Positions 56,128 to 64,000 of a DNA stretch of 64,000 bases are shown piece by piece. Under the pieces are notes generated by a model. The model was given only the letters and a program-made list of their open reading frames with translations, was not told the origin of the DNA and searched no databases. Position numbers and translations under genes: made by a program. This DNA is from Pseudomonadota bacterium (GTDB lineage Bacteria; Desulfobacterota; Desulfovibrionia; Desulfovibrionales; Desulfovibrionaceae). The stretch is taken from the NCBI GenBank assembly GCA_023433925.1, contig JAEYTO010000007.1, positions 1-64,000 of the forward strand. The letters run 5' to 3'. Position 1 is the stretch's first letter, and every line of letters starts with the position of its first letter.

Positions 56128-56469
56128 TCAACGGCATCGAATACCACACCGCTCCCCTGCCGAAGCGAATCCGGACTCGCGGGAGCTGTCCGCGCGGTTT
56201 TGGACCACGCTGACGCCCTTCATGCGGCCGGCCCGCGTGCGCAACCTCCCCGAGGTGGTGAACCCGCCAGGGGTGAAATGGCCGAGGTGCGCGCCGCCCG
56301 ACATCCTGGACAGGTCCAGGCCATGGATGGGCATCTCGCGCACGGCCCGGAGCTCCTTGAGCCGCGGTCCCGGCATGGCCGCCGTGGACAGCAGGGCCTC
56401 CAGCGCGGGAAAGCGCCCTCTGGCGCTCCATGGCCTGGAACCGGGACGCATGGTCTGCTCCCGACGCAT
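56128..56469 (-). CDS. Hypothetical 113-aa protein, possibly degraded
   Basis: The middle of this ORF has strong third-position GC bias as in real genes here, with FPALEALLSTAAMPGPRLKELRAVREMPIHGLD and GGAHLGHFTPGGFTTSGRL. The C-terminal end loses that bias. No family or clear ribosome site was recognised. It could be a small gene or a truncated remnant. Confidence 0.35.
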   Translation of the reverse strand: MRREQTMRPGSRPWSARGRFPALEALLSTAAMPGPRLKELRAVREMPIHGLDLSRMSGGAHLGHFTPGGFTTSGRLRTRAGRMKGVSVVQNRADSSRESGFASAGERCGIRCR

Positions 56470-56758
56470 GAGGCCTGCCTTGGGACGGATTCAATACGCG
56501 GATGCTAGCATGAATTCGCGCGGGGTGGAACAGGTCAATCCGGTGCGCGGCAAGAGGTCAAATTATATCCGCAATCATCGTCTGATCATGTTCGTGGAGC
56601 CCGAAAAGCGCCATGCCGGCGTCCACGACACCGAGCCTGGCCATCCAAGCAGTTCTCCGGCCTTGCAAAAAAAACCCGGCCGCACTACTCCCCTTCGAGC
56701 CGTTCTGCTATGGTAAATCGACCCCGCAGGGGAATCTCACACGAGGAAGGACACGCGC

Positions 56759-58285
56759 ATGGGCATCATATATCTGGTTGGTTCCGGCCCCGGGGATCCC
56801 GGGCTGATCACGGTCAAGGCCGCCGAGCTGCTCATGGCCGCGGACGTGGTCGTCTACGACTGGCTCGCGCCCAAGGAGCTGCTCTCCTGGTGCCGCGAGG
56901 ACGCCGAATTGATCTATGTGGGCAAGAAGGGCGGCGACCATACCCTGCCCCAGGACCAGATCAACGAGCTTCTCGTGAAGAAGGCCGGCGAGGGCCACGA
57001 GATCATCGTGCGCCTCAAGGGCGGCGATCCGTACATGTTCGGCCGCGGCGCCGAGGAGGCCGAGGAGCTGGTCAAGGCCGGCGTGCCCTTCGAGGTCGTG
57101 CCCGGCGTGACGAGCGCCACCGCCGCCACGGCCTACGCGGGCATCCCGCTGACCCACCGCGACTACGCCTCCAGCGTGTCCTTCATCACGGGCCACGAGG
57201 GCGAGGGCAAGGAAGAGACCGCCCTGCGCTGGGAATCCCTGGCCAAGGGCACGTCCACCCTGGTCTTCTTCATGGGCGTGAAGAACCTGCCGAGCATCAC
57301 GCAGAACCTGATCGACCACGGCATGGACCCGGACATGCCCGCGGCCCTGGTGCACTGGGGCACCACCTGCCGCCAGCGCTCCTTCGTCTCCACGGTGGCC
57401 AAGATCGCCGCCGAGGCCAAGAGTCTCGGCTACACGCCGCCGTCCCTGCTCGTGGTCGGCAAGGTCTGCCTGCTCAAGCCCAAGCTCGACTGGTTCGAGC
57501 ATCGGCCGCTGCTGGGCAGGGGCGTGGTCGTCACGCGCGCCCGCGAGCAGGCCAGCGACCTGCTCGCCTCGCTCCAGAACCTGGGCGCCTGCGCCTATGA
57601 GTTCCCGACCATCACCATCGAGCCCCTGGACGACTACGGCCCGCTGGAAGACGCCATCCTGCGCCTGCAAGAGTACGACTGGCTCGTGTTCACTTCGGTC
57701 AACGGCGTGGAGTTCTTCTTCAAGGTCCTGCACGAGATCGGCCTGGACGCCCGCGCCCTGGGCGGCCTGGAAGTGGCCGCCATCGGCCCGGCCACGGCCG
57801 AGCGGCTGACGAGCTTTGGCATCCTGCCCGACTTCGTGCCCGAAAAGTACGTGGCCGAGCACGTTGTCCAGGGCCTGCTGGAGCTTGAGATCAAGGGCAA
57901 GAAGGTGCTCATCCCCCGCGCCGAGAAGGCCCGCGAGGTGCTGCCCGAGGAGCTGGCCAAGGCCGGCGCGCAGGTGGACGTGCTGCCCGTGTACCGCACC
58001 AGCCTGGCCGCCAGCGATCCCGAGGAGATCCGCAAGGCCCTGGCCGAGGAGCGCATCGACTACGTGACCTTCACCAGCTCCTCCACGGTGGACAACTTCT
58101 TCAAGCTCATCCCGCCCGAGGAGGTCAGGAAGCACCTGGGCCACCTGCGCCTGGCCTGCATCGGCCCGATCACGGCCAAGACCCTCCAGGGCCACGGATT
58201 CGAGGCGCACATCCAGCCCGAGGAGTTCACCATCCCGGCCCTGGTGCAGGCCTTGCTGGACGACGCGGCCAAGCCCAAGGAATAG
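56759..58285 (+). CDS. cobA-hemD: Fused uroporphyrinogen-III C-methyltransferase / uroporphyrinogen-III synthase
   Basis: The 508-residue fusion has an N-terminal SUMT domain (residues ~1-245): YLVGSGPGDPGLIT, VRLKGGDPYMFGRG and VVPGVTSATAATAYAGIPLTHR. A C-terminal HemD domain follows (about 255-500: VVVTRAREQASDL, VFTSVNGVEFFF, AAIGPATAERL, FTSSSTVDNF). It closes the tetrapyrrole ring and methylates it to precorrin-2 for sirohaem and cobalamin. Such fusions are common in sulfate reducers and clostridia. It is followed 12 bp later by purN. Confidence 0.95.
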   Translation: MGIIYLVGSGPGDPGLITVKAAELLMAADVVVYDWLAPKELLSWCREDAELIYVGKKGGDHTLPQDQINELLVKKAGEGHEIIVRLKGGDPYMFGRGAEEAEELVKAGVPFEVVPGVTSATAATAYAGIPLTHRDYASSVSFITGHEGEGKEETALRWESLAKGTSTLVFFMGVKNLPSITQNLIDHGMDPDMPAALVHWGTTCRQRSFVSTVAKIAAEAKSLGYTPPSLLVVGKVCLLKPKLDWFEHRPLLGRGVVVTRAREQASDLLASLQNLGACAYEFPTITIEPLDDYGPLEDAILRLQEYDWLVFTSVNGVEFFFKVLHEIGLDARALGGLEVAAIGPATAERLTSFGILPDFVPEKYVAEHVVQGLLELEIKGKKVLIPRAEKAREVLPEELAKAGAQVDVLPVYRTSLAASDPEEIRKALAEERIDYVTFTSSSTVDNFFKLIPPEEVRKHLGHLRLACIGPITAKTLQGHGFEAHIQPEEFTIPALVQALLDDAAKPKE

Positions 58286-58297
58286 GGAACGCGCGCC

Positions 58298-58978
58298 ATG
58301 CCCTTGAAACTCGCCGTGCTCGTGTCCGGCTCGGGCTCGAACCTGCAAGCGATCATCGACCGCGCGGCCTCGGGCCTGCTCGACGCCGAGCTGAGGGTCG
58401 TGCTCTCCAACCAGCCGGAGGCCTTCGGCCTTGAGAGGGCGCGCAAGGCGGGCGTCCCCGCGCTGGCCCTTTCCCACGGCGACTACGAGGACCGCGCCGG
58501 CTTCGACCAGGCCATGATCGAGGCCATACGCGGCCATGGCGCCGACGCCGTGGCCATGGCCGGGTTCATGCGCATGGTCACGCCCGGCTTCCTGCGGGCC
58601 TTTCCGGGGCGGGTGCTCAACATCCACCCGGCGCTCCTGCCGAGCTTCCCCGGCACGCACGGCCAGCGGGACGCGGCCGACCATGGCGTGCGCATCGCCG
58701 GCTGCACGGTGCACTTCGTGGATGAGGGCATGGACTCGGGACCCATCATCATCCAGGCCGCGGTCCAGGCTTTGCCCACGGACACGAGCGAGACCCTGGG
58801 CGCGCGCATCCTGACCATGGAGCACCGCATCTATCCGCAGGCCCTGCAATGGCTCTCCGAGGGGCGGCTCTCGGTCAGGGGCCGCAAGGTCTTCCTCGCG
58901 CCGGCCCGCAAGCCCAAGGCCTTCCTTGGCGAGCCCGGCGAATACATGGTATCTCCGGCGCTGGAGCAAGGATTCTAG
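58298..58978 (+). CDS. purN: Phosphoribosylglycinamide formyltransferase
   Basis: This 226-residue folate-dependent enzyme of purine synthesis has VLVSGSGSNLQAIID, AGFMRMVTPGFLRAFPGRVLNIHPALLPSFPG (with the catalytic His) and VHFVDEGMDSGPIIIQ. All key residues are present. It lies 12 bp after cobA-hemD and 12 bp before the AMMECR1 gene, so the three are probably one operon. Confidence 0.95.
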   Translation: MPLKLAVLVSGSGSNLQAIIDRAASGLLDAELRVVLSNQPEAFGLERARKAGVPALALSHGDYEDRAGFDQAMIEAIRGHGADAVAMAGFMRMVTPGFLRAFPGRVLNIHPALLPSFPGTHGQRDAADHGVRIAGCTVHFVDEGMDSGPIIIQAAVQALPTDTSETLGARILTMEHRIYPQALQWLSEGRLSVRGRKVFLAPARKPKAFLGEPGEYMVSPALEQGF

Positions 58979-58990
58979 CCCGGAGACATC

Positions 58991-59542
58991 ATGGCCGAAT
59001 TCCGTTTCCAGCTCAGCGACCAGGAGAAGGCCTACCTCAAGGACCTCGTGCACGCGGCCATCGCGCGCTGCCTGAAGGACGGCTGCCCGCCCCTGCCCGA
59101 GCCGCCCACGGACACCCTGCGCGAGAAGCTCGGGGCTTTCGTGAGCCTCAAGATCGGCGGCCGGCTGCGCGGCTGCATCGGGCACATCGTCGGCGACATG
59201 CCGCTGCACAAGACCGTGGCCGAGATGGCCCGCTGCGCGGCCTTCGAGGACCCGCGCTTCCCGCCTTTCACGGATGACGAGCTTGCCCGGGCCGAGATCG
59301 AGATATCCGTGCTCGGCCCGCTCACGCCCTGCCCCGACCCTGGCATGATCGAGGTGGGCCGCCACGGCTTGCTTGTGCGCCAAGGCCTGCGCTCGGGGCT
59401 GCTCCTGCCCCAGGTGCCGGTGGAGTGGAAGTGGGACCGCGAGACCTTCCTGCGCCAGACCTGCGCCAAGGCCGGCCTGCCCTCGGACTGCTGGCAGGAC
59501 CCGCGCACGGCCGTCTTCTGGTTCGAGGCCGAGGTCTTTTAG
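58991..59542 (+). CDS. amrA: AMMECR1-domain protein (AmmeMemoRadiSam system protein A)
   Basis: This 183-residue AMMECR1-fold protein has FVSLKIGGRLRGCIGHIVGDMPLHKTVAEMARCAAFEDPRFPP with the conserved LRGCIG motif, and GLLLPQVPVEW. In many genomes it occurs with a MEMO-like protein and a radical-SAM enzyme; neither is nearby. Function is unknown. Its TAG stop (59540-59542) is formed at the junction with the degenerate IS element. Confidence 0.88.
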   Translation: MAEFRFQLSDQEKAYLKDLVHAAIARCLKDGCPPLPEPPTDTLREKLGAFVSLKIGGRLRGCIGHIVGDMPLHKTVAEMARCAAFEDPRFPPFTDDELARAEIEISVLGPLTPCPDPGMIEVGRHGLLVRQGLRSGLLLPQVPVEWKWDRETFLRQTCAKAGLPSDCWQDPRTAVFWFEAEVF

Positions 59543-59554
59543 GGCCTGCTCACA

Positions 59555-59850
59555 TTACCTGAGAGCTTCCACGATCAGCGCAAGAGTGAGGAAGCCAAGG
59601 TACATGACATCAAGCTTGTCGTAATCCCGGCTGAGTCGCCTTGTTTCATTGCCTTCGTATGCTCCATCCATGAGCAAGGGGCATAGGTGAGAAGGCGGGC
59701 CGCCAAGAGCGGCCAGCAGGCGTCTGCCCTGTGGGGCATCGCCTGCGTTGCCAGGAGAGAGGCCATAAATCAGCGGCCACTCAGCAGTCGCGGCAACCAT
59801 ATGAATTTTGGTTGTCCATCCACCTCTGGATTTGCCGATGGGCTGGGGTC
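59555..59850 (-). pseudogene. Internally deleted IS5-type transposase fragment
   Basis: Read on the minus strand it encodes PIGKSRGGWTTKIH, then LMDGAYEGNETRRLSRDYDKLDVMYLGFL. Intact IS5-type transposases have about 45-50 residues between the NETR region and the DKLDVM region, so an internal segment is missing. The N-terminal part is also lost, replaced by the hairpin repeat. The C-terminus (LTLALIVEALR) is intact. Confidence 0.82.
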
Positions 59851-59860
59851 CTCTTTTTTA

Positions 59861-59942
59861 AAGCGATTTGCAAATCAACTGAGAGAGGGCGCTGCCCTCT
59901 CCCAGGCTCTCCCCCGGCAGGGGAATGATTCCCTTGCACCCC
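59861..59942 (-). repeat. Dispersed hairpin repeat copy inside the IS remnant
   Basis: Read on the minus strand it gives GGGAATCATTCCCCTGCCGG, a GGGAGAG linker, GAGAGGGCAGCGCCCTCTC and TTGATTTGCAAATC. The last part also follows the 39435-39657 composite repeat (GGTTGATTTGCAAAATGC), showing a common origin. The repeat lies where the transposase N-terminus should be. Confidence 0.6.
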
Positions 59943-60064
59943 CGATGCTTAAGAGTATTGGAAGCGATTTCTCAGCTTGATTGCAAGCCGTATATGGCCC
60001 CCCCGGAGTCAAGAGAGCAAGCCTTTGGATTCGCTATAATGAAGGCAACTAGCGTTAACAGGCC

Positions 60065-62482
60065 CTAACCCCGCTTCCCGCCCTTGCCCACGCGCGGCCG
60101 CTTGACGGTCTTGCGCGCTCCGCGCTTGGGCGCTTCCGCTCCGCCTTCGGCGGATTTCCCACTCTTTCCGGCCTTGGGTTTCCGGCCCTCGGCCGGTTTC
60201 TCGCCCATGCGCGCCGTGGTCTTGCCCTTCTTGGCCCCGGCCTTGCGCGCGACCTTGACCGCCCGCTCCATGGCCTTGCGGCGCTGCTTCCTCGTGCCGG
60301 GCAGATCGGCCACAAGGATCTCCTCCTCGACCTCCTCGCCCTGCTCGCCCTCGGCCAGCTCCAGGTTGACCTCCAGCCGCTCCAGGCTCACGTCCACGAG
60401 CGTGACCTTGACGGCCTGGCCCAGGCGGAAGATGCGGCCCGTGCGCTCGCCCACGAGCATGTGCCGCTCGGAGAAGAAGGCGTAGTAGTCGTCGTTGATG
60501 GTCGATAGGCGCACGAGCCCTTCGGCCATGACCTCGCGCAGCTCGACCCAGAAGCCGAAATCGGCCATGCCGTTGATGACGCCCGTGAGCTCCTGGCCGA
60601 CCTTGTCGCGCAGGAACAGGATGGTGATGCGCTTGAGGATTTCGCGCTCGGCGTCCATGGCCACGCGCTCGCGCCCGCTGAGCTGGTCGCCCACCTCGGC
60701 CAGATGCTCGAAGGACATGAGCGATCCGCCTGGCAGACCCAGCTCCTCCTTGAGGGCGCGGTGCACCACGAGGTCGGCGTAGCGGCGGATGGGCGAGGTG
60801 AAGTGCGCGTAGCACTCGCTGGCCAGGCCGAAGTGGCCCACATTCTCGGGCGAGTACTTGGCCTGCATCATGGTGCGCAGGGTCAGGCGGTTGACCATGA
60901 ACTCCAGGGCCTTGCCCTGGGCCGCCGCGAGCAGCCCCTGCAAGCCCTTGGGCGAAGCCTCCTCGGGCACCTTGTGGCCGATCTCCGTGCCCATGAGCAG
61001 CTCGAACAGCGCCGCGACCTTGTCGATGTCCGGCTCGGGGTGGATGCGGTAGAGCAGGTCGCGGTTCCGGTCGCGCAGGAAGCGGGCCACGGCTTCGTTG
61101 GCCGCGACCATGAACTCCTCGATGATCTGGTGGCCGAAATGGCGCACGCGCGGCCGGATGTCCGTGGTTTCGCCCTGGAGGTTGAAGAGGATCTCGGGCT
61201 CGGGCAGGTCGAAGTCCAGGCTGCCGCGGGCCTTGCGCTGCTTGTTCGTCTTGCGCGCCAGCTCCTCGGCCAGCTCCAGCATGGGCAGCACGTCCTTGAC
61301 GTTCTCGCGCTCCTGCTCGTCCTTCTCCAGCACGGCGCGCTGCACCTGGCCGTAGGTCAGCCGGGCGTGGCTCTGGATGACCGCGGCGTGGAAGTCCGTG
61401 CGGCCGGGCAGCCCCCTGGCGTCGAAGTCGATCTCCGCGACCATGGTCAGGCGCGGCACGTGCGGGTTGAGGCTGCACAGGCCGTTGGAGAGCTTCTCCG
61501 GAAACATGGGCTCCACGGACTGCGGGAAGTAGTAGGAGTTGCCGCGCTCCAGGGCCTCGCGATCGAGCGGCGTGCCGGGCCGCACGTAGTGGGCCACGTC
61601 GGCTATGGCCACCCACAGCGTGTAGCCCCCGCCCCGGCGCTCGACGTACACGGCGTCGTCGAAGTCGCGCGCCTTGGCGCCGTCGATGGTCACGAAACCC
61701 ACCTGGCGCATGTCGCGGCGTCCGCCCCACTCCCTGGGGTCGGGCTCCGCGGGCATCTCCTCGGCCTGAGCCAGGACCTGCTCGGGGAAGACCGTGGGCA
61801 CGCCGTTGTTCAGCTTGACCAGGGCCTCCTGCACGCTCACGTCGTCCTCGGCCCCCAGGCGGCGCAGGAGCTCGCCCTCCCACAGGTTGCGGTCGATCTG
61901 CTCGCCGATGCGGGCCACGAGCACCTCGCCGGGCTTGGGGTGGTCGCCCTCGAACTCCACGACCATGCTGATGGTGTGCTTGGGATTGGTCGGCTCGCAC
62001 AGCCACAGGTTGCCGTGCAGGCGGCGCTGGGCGCGCACGGCCATCTCCTGGATGGAACGCTCGATGATGCGCGCGATGCGGCCTTCGGGCCGCCGTGTTC
62101 CGCCGGCCTCGCGCGTGAGCACGACCATGACCCGGTCGCCGTGCCAGGCCCCGTTGAAGTCCTTGGGGTTGACGAAGATATCCTTGGTTCGGCGCTTGTC
62201 CTCGGGGATGACGAAGCCCACGCCCGAGCGCTGGACCTCCAGGCGGCCGCTGACCATGTTCATGCGCTCGGCCAGGCCCCAGCCCTTGCCGATCTGCACC
62301 ACGCGGCCCTCCTCGGCCAACTCCTGGAGCACGTGGCGCAAGGCCTCCTTCTCCTGCCTCTGCGCGCCGAGCGAGCGCAGGATTTCCTTGTCGCGCAGCG
62401 GCTTGCGAACCTCGCGGAAGAGTTCGAGCACCGTGTCGCGTTCAACGGCCGAATAGTGTGACTTTCGCTTGGATCTGGTCAT
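60065..62482 (-). CDS. rnr: Ribonuclease R
   Basis: This 805-residue 3'-5' exoribonuclease has an N-terminal HTH-like region, cold-shock domains (about 75-215), the RNB catalytic domain with DGAKARDFDDAVYVE (about residue 270) and a C-terminal S1 domain with basic tail (KRGARKTVKRPRVGKGGKRG). The catalytic Asp cluster is present. The TAG stop (60067-60065) falls at the IS junction; removing the IS would give TAA. The ATG at 62482 lies 225 bp from lpxK upstream on the same strand. Confidence 0.95.
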   Translation of the reverse strand: MTRSKRKSHYSAVERDTVLELFREVRKPLRDKEILRSLGAQRQEKEALRHVLQELAEEGRVVQIGKGWGLAERMNMVSGRLEVQRSGVGFVIPEDKRRTKDIFVNPKDFNGAWHGDRVMVVLTREAGGTRRPEGRIARIIERSIQEMAVRAQRRLHGNLWLCEPTNPKHTISMVVEFEGDHPKPGEVLVARIGEQIDRNLWEGELLRRLGAEDDVSVQEALVKLNNGVPTVFPEQVLAQAEEMPAEPDPREWGGRRDMRQVGFVTIDGAKARDFDDAVYVERRGGGYTLWVAIADVAHYVRPGTPLDREALERGNSYYFPQSVEPMFPEKLSNGLCSLNPHVPRLTMVAEIDFDARGLPGRTDFHAAVIQSHARLTYGQVQRAVLEKDEQERENVKDVLPMLELAEELARKTNKQRKARGSLDFDLPEPEILFNLQGETTDIRPRVRHFGHQIIEEFMVAANEAVARFLRDRNRDLLYRIHPEPDIDKVAALFELLMGTEIGHKVPEEASPKGLQGLLAAAQGKALEFMVNRLTLRTMMQAKYSPENVGHFGLASECYAHFTSPIRRYADLVVHRALKEELGLPGGSLMSFEHLAEVGDQLSGRERVAMDAEREILKRITILFLRDKVGQELTGVINGMADFGFWVELREVMAEGLVRLSTINDDYYAFFSERHMLVGERTGRIFRLGQAVKVTLVDVSLERLEVNLELAEGEQGEEVEEEILVADLPGTRKQRRKAMERAVKVARKAGAKKGKTTARMGEKPAEGRKPKAGKSGKSAEGGAEAPKRGARKTVKRPRVGKGGKRG

Positions 62483-62552
62483 GATGAAACCTCCGGCGGC
62501 CGGGAGACAATCCCGTCCGGGCTATCTGTATGCTTGGTGATCTGGCTCGGCA

Positions 62553-62630
62553 ACCGGGAAGGGCTTCGCCCTCCCGGACCCACCCACCAAGGCCCATGTC
62601 CTGATATGGCGGCCCTTGGAACCCACATTT
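62553..62630 (-). repeat. Dispersed hairpin repeat copy
   Basis: Read on the minus strand: GGGTTCCAAGGGCC, a GGGCCTTGGTGGGTGGG linker, then GGGAGGGCGAAGCCCTTCCC. It is one of the cleanest copies, nearly matching that at 47189-47262. It lies in the 225-bp gap between lpxK and rnr, both read on this strand. Confidence 0.65.
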
Positions 62631-62707
62631 TGCTGGCGGATACGCCAAACCGCGGGCGAACGGCATGCGCCTGCCTGCCGCATGGTGCGCGGGGGGTGGG
62701 AATATGT

Positions 62708-63787
62708 TTATCGGCGATCATCCGCGCCAGTGTGACGCGAATTCCAGAAATGCTCAATGAATTGCGGCAGGCTTTGCGACGTGAACAGTCCCTGGCCAAA
62801 GGACAGGGACAGGTCGAGGGTCACGAACTCCGGTCCGGCAAGGGCCTGGAGCTTCACGGCGTCCTTGGGCGTGACGAGCACGCGCGGGCAGGACAGGGCC
62901 TTGGCGCGGGCCAGGATGCGCCGCACGTCCTCGGCCGTGAAGGCGTGGTGGTCCGGGAAGGCCATGACCTCGGCCGGCGGCTGGCCCAGATAGAGCGCGG
63001 CCGTGGCCGCCACCTGCGCCGGCAGGCCCACGCCCGTGGCCAGCAGGTACGGCCTGCCGCCCAGGTCGGCCAGCCGCTCGCCATCGGCCAGGGCCACCAG
63101 TTCGCGCGGCGTGATCTCGAAGGGAAAGACCGGCCTGCCCAGGTCGGCCAGGCGGTTCTCGACGAAGGGCCTCAGCGTTGCGAACGCCGAGGTCGAGGCC
63201 TTGATGCAGAAGGCCGAGGCGCGCGCGAGCGCGCCGCGCCCCTCGCGCCACATGCCGGCCGGAAAGACGCGGTCCCAGCCTCGGGTCAGGTCCTCGGGGT
63301 GCAGGAGCACGAGGTCCAGGTCGCGCTCCACGGCCAGATGCTGGAAGCCGTCGTCGAGCACGAACAGGTCGGGCCTAAACCTCTCCCAGGCGTACGGCCC
63401 GGAACGCTTGCGCACAGGGTCCACGACGACCCGCGCGCCGGGGTGCGCGCGGGCGAGCATGAGCGGCTCGTCGCCGGCCTGCTCCGGCCTGCTGGCCTGC
63501 TCCACGACATACGGCAGGTATTTCGGCCTAGCCTTGTAGCCCCTGGTCAGGAGCACCGGCGACAGCCCCCTGGCCTCGGCCCAGCCGAGGAGCCAGTCGC
63601 AGAGCGGAGTCTTGCCGCTGCCGCCCATGGAGATGTTGCCCACGCTGATACACGGCACGGGCGGCCGCCAGCGGTCGTCTCCTTCGAGCCAGCGGTGTTC
63701 GCGCATGCGCATGGCCAGGGCATAGGCCTTGCCCATGGGCCACAGGATCGGGAACAGGGCGGATTGCACGGCGGGGAGTAGGGACAT
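62708..63787 (-). CDS. lpxK: Tetraacyldisaccharide 4'-kinase
   Basis: This 359-residue inner-membrane-associated enzyme phosphorylates the lipid A precursor at the 4' position. The N-terminal hydrophobic helix leads to PVPCISVGNISMGGSGKTPL with Walker A (about residue 55), then RGYKARP, DEPLMLA, VVVDPVRKRS and LDDGFQHL. LATGVGLP and FPDHHAFT are conserved near the C-terminus. It confirms a Gram-negative outer membrane. It lies upstream of rnr on the same strand. Confidence 0.93.
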   Translation of the reverse strand: MSLLPAVQSALFPILWPMGKAYALAMRMREHRWLEGDDRWRPPVPCISVGNISMGGSGKTPLCDWLLGWAEARGLSPVLLTRGYKARPKYLPYVVEQASRPEQAGDEPLMLARAHPGARVVVDPVRKRSGPYAWERFRPDLFVLDDGFQHLAVERDLDLVLLHPEDLTRGWDRVFPAGMWREGRGALARASAFCIKASTSAFATLRPFVENRLADLGRPVFPFEITPRELVALADGERLADLGGRPYLLATGVGLPAQVAATAALYLGQPPAEVMAFPDHHAFTAEDVRRILARAKALSCPRVLVTPKDAVKLQALAGPEFVTLDLSLSFGQGLFTSQSLPQFIEHFWNSRHTGADDRR

Positions 63788-63833
63788 GCGGCGGGTTTAC
63801 ACCAACCCACCAGAAATAAAAAGTTTAGGAAGG

Positions 63834-63965
63834 AGTGGGGTTCGGGGAGGGGAAACCCTTTTCACAATTCCGCAGGAAGGCGGAATTGGACGTCGCTGCT
63901 TTGCGGCGACGCCCGGAGGGCGAGGGCCAGGACGGCCCGAGTCAAAGGGTTTCCCCTCCCCGATT
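63834..63965 (+). repeat. Composite hairpin repeat with a 79-nt-type module
   Basis: An 18-bp perfect inverted repeat (63844-63861 and 63945-63962) forms an outer stem. Its loop holds a third copy of the module (63865-63944): CAATTCCGC/GCGGAATTG with loop AGGAAG; a GTCGC/GCGAC stem; CGCCC/GGGCG; and GGGCC/GGCCC with loop AGGAC. The first stem differs from the 39442 copies at several positions on both arms, but pairing is kept. This is strong evidence for selection on structure. Confidence 0.75.
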
Positions 63966-64000
63966 GGCTTTCAGCCGTTACTCCCTGCTGCCGCCGAACA

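Larger units (their letters stand above)
59542..60065 (-). mobile_element. Degenerate IS5-family element inserted at a TA
   Basis: Both ends carry imperfect terminal repeats (GGGCCTGCTCACATTA at 59542; the other end, read inward on the minus strand, GGGCCTGTTAACGCTA). Each is flanked by TA, as expected for a TA target duplication. The inside holds a broken transposase (59555-59850) and a hairpin repeat copy (59861-59942). The element is only 524 bp and cannot be autonomous. It separates two convergent genes whose stop codons it shares. Confidence 0.8.

Noticed and set aside
56033..56494. 153-codon minus-strand frame upstream of cobA-hemD
   Set aside because: It overlaps the better-supported 113-codon frame, is His/Gly/Arg-rich and has no ribosome site.

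Overview
The window is GC-rich (clearly above 60% G+C by eye), with strong Shine-Dalgarno sites and many ATGA/GTGA overlaps. It carries a six-gene Ech-type energy-converting [NiFe] hydrogenase operon, a fused CobA-HemD tetrapyrrole enzyme, LpxK, sigma-54 regulators and dispersed hairpin repeats. Together these suggest a Gram-negative anaerobe of the Desulfovibrionaceae (sulfate-reducer) type. The genus assignment is inference from gene content.

Layout. 1-73: start of a probable transposase, cut by the window edge. 386-3096: phage-shock operon pspA-pspB-pspC divergent from its activator pspF, with a sigma-54 promoter between. 3147-6103: a REC protein, a hypothetical gene, panD, mgsA and a hotdog thioesterase. 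5894-6963: a zeta-toxin-like ATPase plus small partner, flanked by a ~210 bp direct duplication of the thioesterase 5' end. 6980-9000: a markedly AT-rich three-gene operon (TIGR04255-type protein, 83-aa protein, SQxCD-motif protein) on the 3' side of tRNA-Ala(GGC). 9345-12658: two peptide-type ABC permeases and ychF. 13505-18952: PAS sensor kinase, ExeA-like ATPase with LysM, and an NtrC-type response regulator.

19196-34777 is a complete Wzx/Wzy-type exopolysaccharide locus behind a -24/-12 promoter candidate: acetyltransferase, deacetylase, Wza-like lipoprotein, GumC/Wzz-like protein, ExeA-like ATPase, BY-kinase-like protein with an altered P-loop, initiating sugar transferase, four glycosyltransferases, polymerase/ligase and flippase. 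A methyltransferase follows on the opposite strand. 36070-38343 holds a secreted beta-helix protein and an Fn3 protein transcribed together behind a class I cyclic-di-GMP (GEMM) riboswitch. This ties surface or biofilm products to c-di-GMP, next to the polysaccharide genes.

38344-43246: a long gene-poor stretch with structured repeats, a SpeD homologue, endonuclease IV, a gamma-glutamylcyclotransferase and a porin. 43344-48805: a large hybrid kinase, cheD, a CheY-like regulator and a small membrane protein. 48952-55819: a monooxygenase/old-yellow-enzyme fusion and echABCDEF. 56759-63787: cobA-hemD, purN, an AMMECR1 protein, a degenerate IS5-type element sitting on the stop codons of two convergent genes, rnr and lpxK.

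The most unusual items are: (1) a modular hairpin repeat family, some copies carrying a ~79-nt module with compensatory base changes and GGA loops; (2) the AT-rich TIGR04255 three-gene cassette; (3) the c-di-GMP riboswitch operon; (4) the toxin-like module between duplicated thioesterase segments; (5) the SpeD with its catalytic Cys replaced by Ser.
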